Assembly: GCA_004376325.1 (NCBI GenBank)
Contig: SOKC01000037.1
Coordinates: forward strand, 1-26,803
Length of the DNA stretch: 26,803 nt
Origin: Actinomycetota bacterium
Lineage (GTDB): Bacteria > Actinomycetota > Humimicrobiia > Humimicrobiales > Humimicrobiaceae
Direction: 5' to 3'
Below, piece by piece: positions 15,813 through 23,604 of this stretch. Both the position numbers and the translations under genes were made by a program. How positions within the stretch are numbered: position 1 is the first letter of the stretch; every line of letters starts with the position of its first letter. The notes beneath the pieces were generated by a model, which saw nothing but the letters and a program-made list of their open reading frames with translations, was not told the DNA's origin and did not search any database.

Positions 15813-16952
15813 CTATTTATAAATTGCCAAAATATTTTCAACTGGCGTATCTGCTGTTATATAATGAGAAGGCCCAAGAATTATTCCCCCATCTCCATTA
15901 AATATTTCTTTTATTCTTTGCACCTCTTTTCTAACTTCATCAGGAGTTACAAATGGTAAAAATTTTTGAATATCAAGTCCTCCATGAAAACAGATATCCT
16001 TTCCAAATAGTCTCTTCAAGTTACTTATTTCCATATTTTTAGCAGATGTCTGTACAGGGTCCAGTATATCTACATCCATCTCTATCAAATCAGGAATCAC
16101 ATCTGTGCAATTTCCACAGATGTGAAAACAGACAAATAAGCCGTATTTTTTTGCTACTTCAATTATTTTCCTGTCCCAGGGTTTATAAAACTTCCGCCAC
16201 ATATCTGGTGGTAACATCAGACCATCCTGCATAGCAAAATCATCCCATATACCATATAAATCTATATATTTACCAATGGAGTCTAAATTATTTTTACAAA
16301 ATTCAAGCATAAATTCACCAATAGTATTAATTAATATTTCAGCATATTTTTTATTTGATACTAAATCCATTAGCATTTTGTCCATGCCTCTCATAAAAAT
16401 AGAGGTCATAAATATACTGTTCATGCAGCTTGTATTTAAAAAATATTTATCAGATCTCTCAAAGTCAGTTATTTTAATTTCATCCTGTTCATCTTCGCTG
16501 TTATACACAATCTGTTCTGAATTATTCCTATAAGTAGTAAAATCAAACCATTCAAGCTTTGGATAATTATAATTTTTAGCATCATCTAAGCTGTCAAGGT
16601 TATACAGAGGTGGATTTTTTGAAAAAACAATATCTCTGTTACCACCTGCGTAAACTTCTGCCGGTTTTATTCCCCAAACATTAAACCTGTTAATTTCAAA
16701 AATAGTACCAAAATCTGGACCAATATACTTTGGAAAATATGTCGTAAATCCACCTAGTGTCTCCCCATCCGAATAGTTATCTGCTCCCAATAATTCAATT
16801 AATTTTTCCCAATCATCCTCTAAATTATTAAGGTTAAAATATCTTATAAGTTTATTGTTTATTGGAAACTCTCCTCTGTACATAGTTGGTATTCTATCTA
16901 CAGCTCTATGCCTTATAGAATCTATAATTAATTTCTTCGTATTCTTATCCAT
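15813..16952 (-). CDS. Uroporphyrinogen decarboxylase-family protein (URO-D superfamily)
   Basis: This protein of about 379 residues has the URO-D/MtaA TIM-barrel pattern. The N-terminus (DSIRHRAVDRIPTMYRGEF) and the C-terminal half (FHICGNCTDVIPDLIEMDVD, then ILDPVQTSAKNM, FHGGLDIQ, and ILGPSHYITADTPVEN) are typical of the family. Members include haem-pathway decarboxylases and corrinoid-dependent methyltransferases, but many, like this one, sit in carbohydrate clusters with unknown roles. The HxCxxC pattern in FHICGNC resembles the zinc-binding HxC of methyltransferases. No corrinoid protein or haem gene is nearby, so haem synthesis is unlikely. The frame begins at 17009, but the ATG at 16952 (MDKNTKKL) is where family proteins normally start; neither start has a strong ribosome binding site. 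It lies between the NagB-like and kinase genes. Confidence 0.8.
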   Translation of the reverse strand: MDKNTKKLIIDSIRHRAVDRIPTMYRGEFPINNKLIRYFNLNNLEDDWEKLIELLGADNYSDGETLGGFTTYFPKYIGPDFGTIFEINRFNVWGIKPAEVYAGGNRDIVFSKNPPLYNLDSLDDAKNYNYPKLEWFDFTTYRNNSEQIVYNSEDEQDEIKITDFERSDKYFLNTSCMNSIFMTSIFMRGMDKMLMDLVSNKKYAEILINTIGEFMLEFCKNNLDSIGKYIDLYGIWDDFAMQDGLMLPPDMWRKFYKPWDRKIIEVAKKYGLFVCFHICGNCTDVIPDLIEMDVDILDPVQTSAKNMEISNLKRLFGKDICFHGGLDIQKFLPFVTPDEVRKEVQRIKEIFNGDGGIILGPSHYITADTPVENILAIYK

Positions 16953-17024
16953 ATTAATTTCTACAAAATACCAATTATGTGTAGTTTCTAAAACAAAATC
17001 AGCACACATCTTACATAATACATA

Positions 17025-17939
17025 TTACTTTGGAGCCATCTTTATGGGACTTGCAGTTATCTCATCTGCAATAAGAGCAACAACTTCTTTAGGATTTTCA
17101 TGAAGCTGTAGTAAGGTGGCAGGACGATCTAGGGTTGGAGGGTGCATGCATGCAATTCTAAAAGTCGCAAGCTGCCAGTTTAAGTCTCCGCCATCACAGT
17201 AAAGTTCTATTCTTTTTGCGCTCATTATGGATTTCATTCCAATAGTCACAGCTTTTGGTGGAAGCCCATAACAATTTCCACCTGTGCCGCATAAGCTGTT
17301 TATCACAAAAGTATCTGAGTTAAGATCAATAATCCTTGTTCTGGAGTTAAGGAATTTCTCAATTGTCATCCTTTTGTAGTAAGTATCATATGGCTCATTA
17401 AAGGCAACATGCCCGTGATACCCAATCCCGCCGTAGCATATGTCTATCCCGCCTAACTCTTTTATTTTATTATCATTATAATCTAAATCATATGGATTAG
17501 GCCATACCACTTGCTCAGGGTTTATTCCCAAGCTACTATCAAGCAAACTAAATAAATTTTTATCCATATAACCAGCAAAACTCATCGGGTGAGATTTTGG
17601 CACCGCCCTGCTTTCCCAGTCCAGATACTCATCCATAAAAAATATCCATACATCCTTTAAACATATTTTTTCTCTATTGCATATACCTGCCAGCACAGGA
17701 TACTGTGGAGTTGGCCCTACAGGAATGATCATTTTTGTAAGTTTTCCTTCTCTGTTATTTTTAATTATGAGACCAGCCATTGATTTAGCCATTTTGTCAT
17801 ATAAGGTGCATACATCTTTAACTATCATCACCTTAACATTGCTATGGCTATCAATTTCTGCAGCAGGCACTGACATAATTTTTCTAAAATCCTCATCACT
17901 GACAGTCTGGTGAGTAGTTATTCCTTTAAATTTACTCAT
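17025..17939 (-). CDS. NagB-like glucosamine-6-phosphate deaminase/isomerase family protein
   Basis: This 304-residue protein of the NagB/6-phosphogluconolactonase fold is longer than typical NagB (about 240-266). It keeps MDEYL (102-106; Asp103 corresponds to the E. coli NagB base Asp72), the NSRTRIIDLNSDT segment and the PPKAVTIGMKSIMSAKRI region. In the catalytic loop GGIGYHGHVAFNEP (170-183), His177 and Glu182 match E. coli His143 and Glu148, but His175 replaces Asp141. The phosphate loop reads IPVGPTPQYP instead of the usual GGTP form. The expected reaction is GlcN-6-P to fructose-6-P and ammonia; given the substitutions, a related substrate or isomerisation is possible. GGAGG lies just before the ATG. 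It follows the PIG-L gene by 56 bp. An internally deleted relative is at 26327-26734. Confidence 0.84.
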   Translation of the reverse strand: MSKFKGITTHQTVSDEDFRKIMSVPAAEIDSHSNVKVMIVKDVCTLYDKMAKSMAGLIIKNNREGKLTKMIIPVGPTPQYPVLAGICNREKICLKDVWIFFMDEYLDWESRAVPKSHPMSFAGYMDKNLFSLLDSSLGINPEQVVWPNPYDLDYNDNKIKELGGIDICYGGIGYHGHVAFNEPYDTYYKRMTIEKFLNSRTRIIDLNSDTFVINSLCGTGGNCYGLPPKAVTIGMKSIMSAKRIELYCDGGDLNWQLATFRIACMHPPTLDRPATLLQLHENPKEVVALIADEITASPIKMAPK

Positions 17940-17995
17940 ACTTCCTCCAAATTGTTTTAGTTCTAGTTTTATTTATCATTTATCTACTAAATCTA

Positions 17996-18697
17996 TCAAG
18001 GCAAAATCCTTTTAGTAAGCCCCTGGGGATACATCTTCTGCTGGGCAAAAGCCTCTGCATATAAAACCCCGGCTTGAAAACCTCTAAATCTTGCTACAGT
18101 CTTTATAAATTCGGCAGCATCACAATCGTGCATTTCCTTTAGCCATCCAAGCTGAGACTGCATCTTTAACATCATCTTAATTTTAATGTCTATTGTATTT
18201 GTTATATTGACATATTCCATAGAAACAAAGTTTACCCCAGCAAGTGTATCCATATAATATAAAAATGGTAATTTATTTGAAGCAGGATAGTTAGTCTTCC
18301 ATAATTTAAGATTTGATAGATAGACCGCCTCAAACACAAGCCTACTTGTATTTATGTGATCTGAATGATAATCATTTGGGTGGTGGGTAATTACAACATC
18401 AGGATTAGCTTGTCTTATTACATCAATTACTTTTATTCTCGACTCTAAATCCAATACTACTTCCCCATCAGACATTCCACCCCATATTGATTTAGCTCCA
18501 ATTAACTTTGCTGACTCTATTGCTTCCCTTCTACGTATTTTTGCTAGCTCTTTGGAAGAATAAACCATGCTTCCCTTATTTCCATCGCAAAGATGACACA
18601 TAAATACTTCGTGCCCATCTTGACTGTAACAGGCTAATGTTCCAGCACAAAGTAACTCTAAATCATCAGGATGCGCACCTATGCCTAATATGTTCAT
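17996..18697 (-). CDS. PIG-L/LmbE family deacetylase
   Basis: This 233-residue protein is a zinc-dependent N-deacetylase of the PIG-L (LmbE) family, which acts on N-acetylglucosaminyl compounds such as GlcNAc-PI, GlcNAc-inositol, GlcNAc-malate (BshB) and diacetylchitobiose (archaeal Dac). The metal-binding motif GAHPDDLE (residues 7-14; His9, Asp12) and the later HHPNDYHSDH (105-114; His114) are complete, and Asp11 is the expected base. The ATG is preceded by GAGGAG. It lies within the carbohydrate cluster, between a beta-sandwich lipoprotein gene and the NagB-like gene. No signal peptide is seen, so it acts in the cytoplasm, probably on the imported sugar. It is the only obvious deacetylase here apart from an unrelated amidohydrolase, so it may stand in for NagA. 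Confidence 0.88.
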   Translation of the reverse strand: MNILGIGAHPDDLELLCAGTLACYSQDGHEVFMCHLCDGNKGSMVYSSKELAKIRRREAIESAKLIGAKSIWGGMSDGEVVLDLESRIKVIDVIRQANPDVVITHHPNDYHSDHINTSRLVFEAVYLSNLKLWKTNYPASNKLPFLYYMDTLAGVNFVSMEYVNITNTIDIKIKMMLKMQSQLGWLKEMHDCDAAEFIKTVARFRGFQAGVLYAEAFAQQKMYPQGLTKRILP

Positions 18698-18728
18698 AGG
18701 AAGTCTCCTCTCTTTTGGATTAATACTT

Positions 18729-20153
18729 TTACTTAATAATTAAAACAGATAGTGACTTTACAGTAAAGACTGAAACATCATTAGTATCTAAGAGTTCTAA
18801 CTTGAAAATATATTCCCCAGGTTCAACCATTATATCCTTTAAACCAACTTTCCAAGATCCACTATATAATTCGGTCGGAGAGATTGCTGTAACTTTCTCT
18901 GAGGTTACCTGAGCTAGGATATTATCGTCCAAATCAGTTAGGAAAACTTTTAAATTTACATTCCTATAATCTTTGCTGCTACCAACTTGTGATTGAATCT
19001 CAACCGATTGATCCTCGCCAATTCTATAAATTTGTTTATCTGCCTCTAGCCAACCTGCAAAAGTTGAGTTAGCCATAGTTATATTTTGCATATCTTTTAA
19101 GGTGTAAAAGTGGGTAAGCAAATCAATTGATTCACCTAAAGGTATAGATATTATCCCAGTATAATTTTCAAAATTTGCAGTAGGTTCTGCACCCCTTGTA
19201 TCTGTATAATCCTTTCCCCACGACCATACTCGAAGACCATCAAAGAAATCAGCTGGTTCCCAATGCTTAACAAGTGTATCCCCAGTGTCGTGGTTGTTGA
19301 TAGCAATAAATGGTCCATTCATTTTATCTATTTGTATATTAAATAAACCAAAATGTTTAAAGCCAACCCATTTACTCCAGATTGGAGGCCAAGAAACGAC
19401 ATCTCCTTTTGCACCCATCCAGTTATCTTCACTTTGTTCGATAGTAACCTCTGAAGCAGGAATAATAAATTTGCTATTATCAGTAAGCCCACCGCCTGGA
19501 GCAACAACCGCATAGTCACTTAATTCAATATTCATATCTTCCTCAGTCTTATTGCTGATCCTGGTTTTCAATTGTACAAGAGAGGAATCTTTTTCAACCG
19601 TCACCCAGACTTCTACAAAAGCTGAATTCATAGGGTCTTCGCCCCACATATATACTTCAGTTACGTCTGGACCCTTCTCTATTAGCTTATACTCTAAGTC
19701 ATAGGGCTGACGAGCCCTGGGGTTCCAAGGAAGTGAGAGATAATATCCGCCAAATTCCACCACATAGTCAGTAGTTACTTTCACAGGAGATGGGTTTGCA
19801 TTTCTATATAGTTCACTGTTACCAGTTGGCTTAAACAAATAATCAAAAACAAGACGCCCCCGGTTTGGAACCACAGATATTTTAATATACTTGTTTTCTA
19901 TCATAATTATATCAGGGTAAGTTTTTGTAGTTTCCAGCTCAGCTGCAGGCATAATATACTCATCAGTTAAAATAGTAGCGCTAACATCTTCAGAGGGTGT
20001 GAGGCTGACTTCTTCAGTGGATGTAGTACTAACATCTTCAGGAGAAGAAGGCTTCTCAGGTGGTAAACCTTTAACGCAACCAATATTAAGCACTAAGATA
20101 ACTATAAAGATTAGCATCAAAATAACTATTCTAATTCTATTTATTTTTAACAT
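18729..20153 (-). CDS. Beta-sandwich lipoprotein, mutarotase-like (DUF5107-like)
   Basis: From the ATG at 20153 this is a 474-residue exported protein. It has a hydrophobic signal segment ending LNIGC (Cys26), a lipobox-like site with Asn instead of an aliphatic residue at -3, then a low-complexity Ser/Thr/Glu/Pro linker (about 30-65). The remainder is rich in beta strands. Residues from about 80 (ENKYIKISVVPNRGRLVFDYLF) look like the aldose-epimerase-like beta-sandwich of the DUF5107 type, followed by a C-terminal Ig-like module (about 385-474). It probably sits on the outer face of the membrane and binds or remodels a carbohydrate. AGGAAGGG seven bases upstream supports this start over an upstream ATG at 20192. 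It lies between the MalG-like permease and the PIG-L gene. Family assignment is tentative. Confidence 0.7.
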   Translation of the reverse strand: MLKINRIRIVILMLIFIVILVLNIGCVKGLPPEKPSSPEDVSTTSTEEVSLTPSEDVSATILTDEYIMPAAELETTKTYPDIIMIENKYIKISVVPNRGRLVFDYLFKPTGNSELYRNANPSPVKVTTDYVVEFGGYYLSLPWNPRARQPYDLEYKLIEKGPDVTEVYMWGEDPMNSAFVEVWVTVEKDSSLVQLKTRISNKTEEDMNIELSDYAVVAPGGGLTDNSKFIIPASEVTIEQSEDNWMGAKGDVVSWPPIWSKWVGFKHFGLFNIQIDKMNGPFIAINNHDTGDTLVKHWEPADFFDGLRVWSWGKDYTDTRGAEPTANFENYTGIISIPLGESIDLLTHFYTLKDMQNITMANSTFAGWLEADKQIYRIGEDQSVEIQSQVGSSKDYRNVNLKVFLTDLDDNILAQVTSEKVTAISPTELYSGSWKVGLKDIMVEPGEYIFKLELLDTNDVSVFTVKSLSVLIIK

Positions 20154-20250
20154 AAATTTTCCCTTCCTATATAAGTTTAAAATAATAAGCAATTATTTTT
20201 ATAGTCTTAGCAGTACTAATTATGGTAAAGATAAGACTAATACTTTTTCT

Positions 20251-21093
20251 TCACTGTTTTAATGCACCTCCCATAAAACCCTTGATGAATTGTTTTGCCA
20301 CAGGGAAAAATAATACAATGACTGGCAAGATAATTAATATTGAACCTGCCAAAAGGGGCCCCCACTCAATATACTGCTCAGCTGTAAGAGTCGCCAGCCC
20401 CAGAGTAGCTGTCCTATTTTTACTACTTGATAGTAGAATTGAGGCAAACATATATTCACCCCAAGCTATTATAAATGAATACACTGCTACTGTTACAATA
20501 CCAGAGGCTGCTAATGGAAAAGTGATTTTTAAAAAAATAGTCATTTTACTAGCACCGTCAATAGATGCTGCCTCCTCTAATTCTAATGGTATAGTTTTAA
20601 AGAAGGAGGTTAGCAGCCAGGTACAGAATGGTGCAGATAGAGCAGTATAAATAATTATTAAACCTAAATGTGTATCTATCAACTTCAAACTTTGAAACAT
20701 TTTATAGATAGGGATAAGTAACAAGACTGTAGGAAACACATAAATAAACAACATTGATTGAGCCAATATATCTCTTCCTACGTATTGATGTCTAGCTAGT
20801 CCATAACCTCCAAGCGAGGCAATCAGGACAGAAAACAATGCAGTGCCTATTGAAACCTTCAAGCTATTTAAAAGAAATACAGGGAAATTTCTAATAGGTG
20901 TTCGTACAAAAATTAGACTTGTATAATTTGCCAAAGTAGGTTTCTGGGGGAAAAAACCTGTTCCTGTCATTATTAGCTCACTCAAGGGCTTAAATGAAGA
21001 GACGAATATATAGGCAACTGGAAATAAAATTATCAATAACAGTGCTATAACTCCAACATTTGTTAAAAGATTCTTTATCCTCTTAGTACCCAT
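20251..21093 (-). CDS. Sugar ABC transporter permease, MalG type
   Basis: A 280-residue inner-membrane protein of the MalG/binding-protein-dependent permease family (CUT1). It has about six hydrophobic membrane segments, beginning with LLTNVGVIALLLIILFPVAY near the N-terminus, and the cytoplasmic EAA loop ELEEAASIDGASKMTIFLKI, followed by TFPLAASG, through which it would contact the ATPase. The C-terminus is short and positively charged (KQFIKGFMGGALKQ), as in MalG-like proteins. An AAGAGGAG site is present but lies about 16 bases from the ATG at 21093, which is rather far. Together with the MalF-like permease and the binding lipoprotein it would import an oligosaccharide or amino sugar. An amidohydrolase gene splits the two permease genes, which is unusual. 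Confidence 0.93.
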   Translation of the reverse strand: MGTKRIKNLLTNVGVIALLLIILFPVAYIFVSSFKPLSELIMTGTGFFPQKPTLANYTSLIFVRTPIRNFPVFLLNSLKVSIGTALFSVLIASLGGYGLARHQYVGRDILAQSMLFIYVFPTVLLLIPIYKMFQSLKLIDTHLGLIIIYTALSAPFCTWLLTSFFKTIPLELEEAASIDGASKMTIFLKITFPLAASGIVTVAVYSFIIAWGEYMFASILLSSSKNRTATLGLATLTAEQYIEWGPLLAGSILIILPVIVLFFPVAKQFIKGFMGGALKQ

Positions 21094-21133
21094 GATTATT
21101 TTATTGAACTCCTCTTATCATTTAAAAAAATAA

Positions 21134-22447
21134 TTAATTACCCTCCAGCTTAAATATCTTTAATGGATTATCATGGAACAGCATCCTGGCTATCTCTTTA
21201 GCTTTATCTATATCAAATAGACCTTCTAAAACCTTAACAGATAAAGCCTTAGCTACATTAACCCTTGCCAGATACTGGTGTCCATATACCCCATCTATAA
21301 AGAGATAATCTCCCCCAAAGGCAGATATCTTATTTAAGGGGACTGTATCTATCCATTCAATTAGGCTATTTACCGATGCACTGGGTGCTACAATATGGGC
21401 CCAGCACATATCTATATATACATTAGGATAATTTTTAGCCAGTACTGTAAGTTCATTTTGATATGGATAACTTATATGAAATATATCAAAATCTACATCA
21501 GGATATTCTAGAAATAGGTTAGATAGAAGCTCTGGATTACTGTTTGAGAGTATATTTCCGCTACCTTCCTGGATTCCAGTGTGTATCTGTACTACTAAAT
21601 TCTTTTTATTGGCTATATCCAAGATATAATGGAACATATAATCCTGGAAAGCTTTTCCAGCAATCACCGGTGCAACATACCATTCAGGAAAGTGTTTGGT
21701 CTTAAAAATCTGGTTAAACTCATCCTCTGCTTGAGATCTTGATACTCTATCAAATTTCAAGGTTCTAATATAGGCCAGCTGGTTTTTTAAAGCGACTGCT
21801 CCTAGCTCATATGCTTTATCAATTAATACTTCAGCTACTTCCAGCCACCTGGTAAATGAAGTAATTCTAATACCTGACTCCTCTTCCACCATGGCAACCT
21901 GATCAAAGGTCTGGGGAAAGATCAGGTTATTTACAACATATACGGGACTGAAGAAATCTTTGTCACAATAAATACTTCTTTCGGTCTCTAAATCATATTC
22001 TTTGCTAAACACATTTACATTAAGCAGTGATGTTTTTATCTTACACTTATCTTTTAGAACCTTTTTAAAGTGCCCTGGCTTTAGAGATTGTAAGAATTTA
22101 CTGTTCAGCTCTTCTATGCTAGACCCATCAATTTTTTCTATACCATAAATACCTTCAACTGCTAAATCCAGAGACCGGCCATATCCAGTATATCTTGACA
22201 TCTCCCAGTAAGGCTCTACTAGCTTCCATTTCTCTAAAATCGGGAGTTTTTCCTTTATTATTTTATTATAATCCTCCATTTTTAGTCCTGCCGATATTAG
22301 ATCCCGGTTAAAGTAATGGGCCAAGTATTCCTTAAGTACATCAATATCCTTATCCCTATCTTCTTCATTTGAAGGAAGATGTTCATGGGTGTCAATGATT
22401 TCAAGAGTATTTATATAATCAAATAAATCTTTATAAGTTTTATCCAT
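21134..22447 (-). CDS. Amidohydrolase superfamily protein (TIM barrel)
   Basis: This protein of about 437 residues is related to the amidohydrolase_2 group (PF04909-like). Metal-ligand candidates from the chosen start are His21 and His23 in IDTHEHLP, His289 in VVQIHTG, His324 in FHISYPYQ and Asp380 in AFGGDYLF. Lys221 in VALKNQLAY is in the place of the bridging lysine of some members. Members catalyse hydrolysis, decarboxylation or uronate isomerisation, so the substrate cannot be named; no signal peptide is seen. The ATG at 22447 is preceded by AAGGAG (5-base spacer), so the extra 24 codons up to 22519 are rejected. It lies between the two permease genes, implying action on the imported compound. 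A NagA-type deacetylase is unlikely because the motif layout differs. Confidence 0.78.
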   Translation of the reverse strand: MDKTYKDLFDYINTLEIIDTHEHLPSNEEDRDKDIDVLKEYLAHYFNRDLISAGLKMEDYNKIIKEKLPILEKWKLVEPYWEMSRYTGYGRSLDLAVEGIYGIEKIDGSSIEELNSKFLQSLKPGHFKKVLKDKCKIKTSLLNVNVFSKEYDLETERSIYCDKDFFSPVYVVNNLIFPQTFDQVAMVEEESGIRITSFTRWLEVAEVLIDKAYELGAVALKNQLAYIRTLKFDRVSRSQAEDEFNQIFKTKHFPEWYVAPVIAGKAFQDYMFHYILDIANKKNLVVQIHTGIQEGSGNILSNSNPELLSNLFLEYPDVDFDIFHISYPYQNELTVLAKNYPNVYIDMCWAHIVAPSASVNSLIEWIDTVPLNKISAFGGDYLFIDGVYGHQYLARVNVAKALSVKVLEGLFDIDKAKEIARMLFHDNPLKIFKLEGN

Positions 22448-22626
22448 TTTACTCCTTAAGTCTTTTAATAATAAAAAATAAGAAACAATAATATAATCCC
22501 TAAAACATTTAAAAATCATTAAATCTAATTGTAAAAACTACTAATTCTAATAATTTATAAATAATTTTTAATCCAGTTAGAAATTTACTACCATTCAGGC
22601 TTTTAAAACTACTAAAAGAACCATAT

Positions 22627-23508
22627 TTAACTTTCATTATCCCTTTTTGGAGAAAGGAATTTAAAATATAGGACACCCACAACTATCAGGAATATAGCAC
22701 CTATTGTAGCTATCGCCGCTCCTTCTCCGAGCCGAAATACTTTAAACGCTCTTCTGTAAACCAGTATAGGAAGTGTTTGCATTATATGCCCCGGCCCACC
22801 CTCTGTAGTAAGCCAGATTGTGTCAAAGGTGTTAAAATTCCACACTAAAACAAGAAACCCCATAAACCAGATCACTTTACCTAACAAGGGAAAAGTTATA
22901 TGAATAAACTGCCTCCAAAAATTTGCGCCGTCTACACGGGCTGCTTCGTAGATCTCTTCTGGAATGGTCTGCAGGGCTGTAAGTATTAGTAACGTACCAA
23001 ACGGAAGTATCTTCCAGGTATTTAAGACGATAAGAGTTGGCATTGCTGCACTTTGCGAACCAAGAAAATTAATTTGAGTGCCTATTGTATTCTTAAGAAC
23101 CTCATTGAAAATTCCCATCCCAGGCATTAACATCCATCTCATAGATACAGCTAGAGCAACCATGGGAATTATCCAAGGCAAGAGAATGCTAGTTCGTATA
23201 AAGTGCACACCTTTTAGTTTCTGATTTAATAGAATTGCCATCCCCAGAGGGATAATTAACTGGAGTATTAGACTACAAAATGTCCAAATAAGCGTGCTTT
23301 TAATACTTTTCCAGAAAACAGGTTCACTAAAGATTAATCGGTAGTTATCCAATCCTACAAATAATCCTTCTTGTGCACCCATTCGTATATCGTAAAAAGA
23401 TAATATTCCGACTTGGATCAATGGATAGATGAAAATCATTCCTATTAAGACTAATACAGGCATAATATATAGGTAATTAACCAGACTAACTCTTTTGTAT
23501 CCTTTCAT
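22627..23508 (-). CDS. Sugar ABC transporter permease, MalF type
   Basis: This 293-residue inner-membrane protein is the MalF-like partner of a CUT1 sugar importer. It has six predicted membrane segments, the first being YLYIMPVLVLIGMIFIYPLI. The EAA loop reads EEIYEAARVDGANFWRQF followed by ITFPLLG, near residues 190-215. There is no large periplasmic insertion as in E. coli MalF, which is normal for the family. The ATG at 23508 is preceded by an AGAAG-type site of modest strength. It follows the binding-protein gene, with a strong stem-loop in the 96-bp spacer. No ATPase gene (MalK/MsiK type) is found in the window, so a shared ATPase encoded elsewhere is likely. Confidence 0.94.
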   Translation of the reverse strand: MKGYKRVSLVNYLYIMPVLVLIGMIFIYPLIQVGILSFYDIRMGAQEGLFVGLDNYRLIFSEPVFWKSIKSTLIWTFCSLILQLIIPLGMAILLNQKLKGVHFIRTSILLPWIIPMVALAVSMRWMLMPGMGIFNEVLKNTIGTQINFLGSQSAAMPTLIVLNTWKILPFGTLLILTALQTIPEEIYEAARVDGANFWRQFIHITFPLLGKVIWFMGFLVLVWNFNTFDTIWLTTEGGPGHIMQTLPILVYRRAFKVFRLGEGAAIATIGAIFLIVVGVLYFKFLSPKRDNES

Positions 23509-23545
23509 TCACACTTCTTTCTACTGAAGAGACCCTAACACTTAT

Positions 23546-23579
23546 AGCGGCAGTTCCGTTTTTTTATGGAACTGCCGCT
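23546..23579 (-). promoter_or_regulatory. Strong stem-loop between binding-protein and permease genes
   Basis: Perfect 12-bp GC-rich arms (AGCGGCAGTTCC and GGAACTGCCGCT) flank a 10-base loop containing an A-run on the minus strand. No T-run follows in the direction of transcription, so full termination is unlikely. Position just after the binding-protein gene fits the known role of such stems in protecting the upstream mRNA, making more binding protein than permease. Confidence 0.75.
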
Positions 23580-23604
23580 CAATAATAAGATTTAATCAGC
23601 TCAC

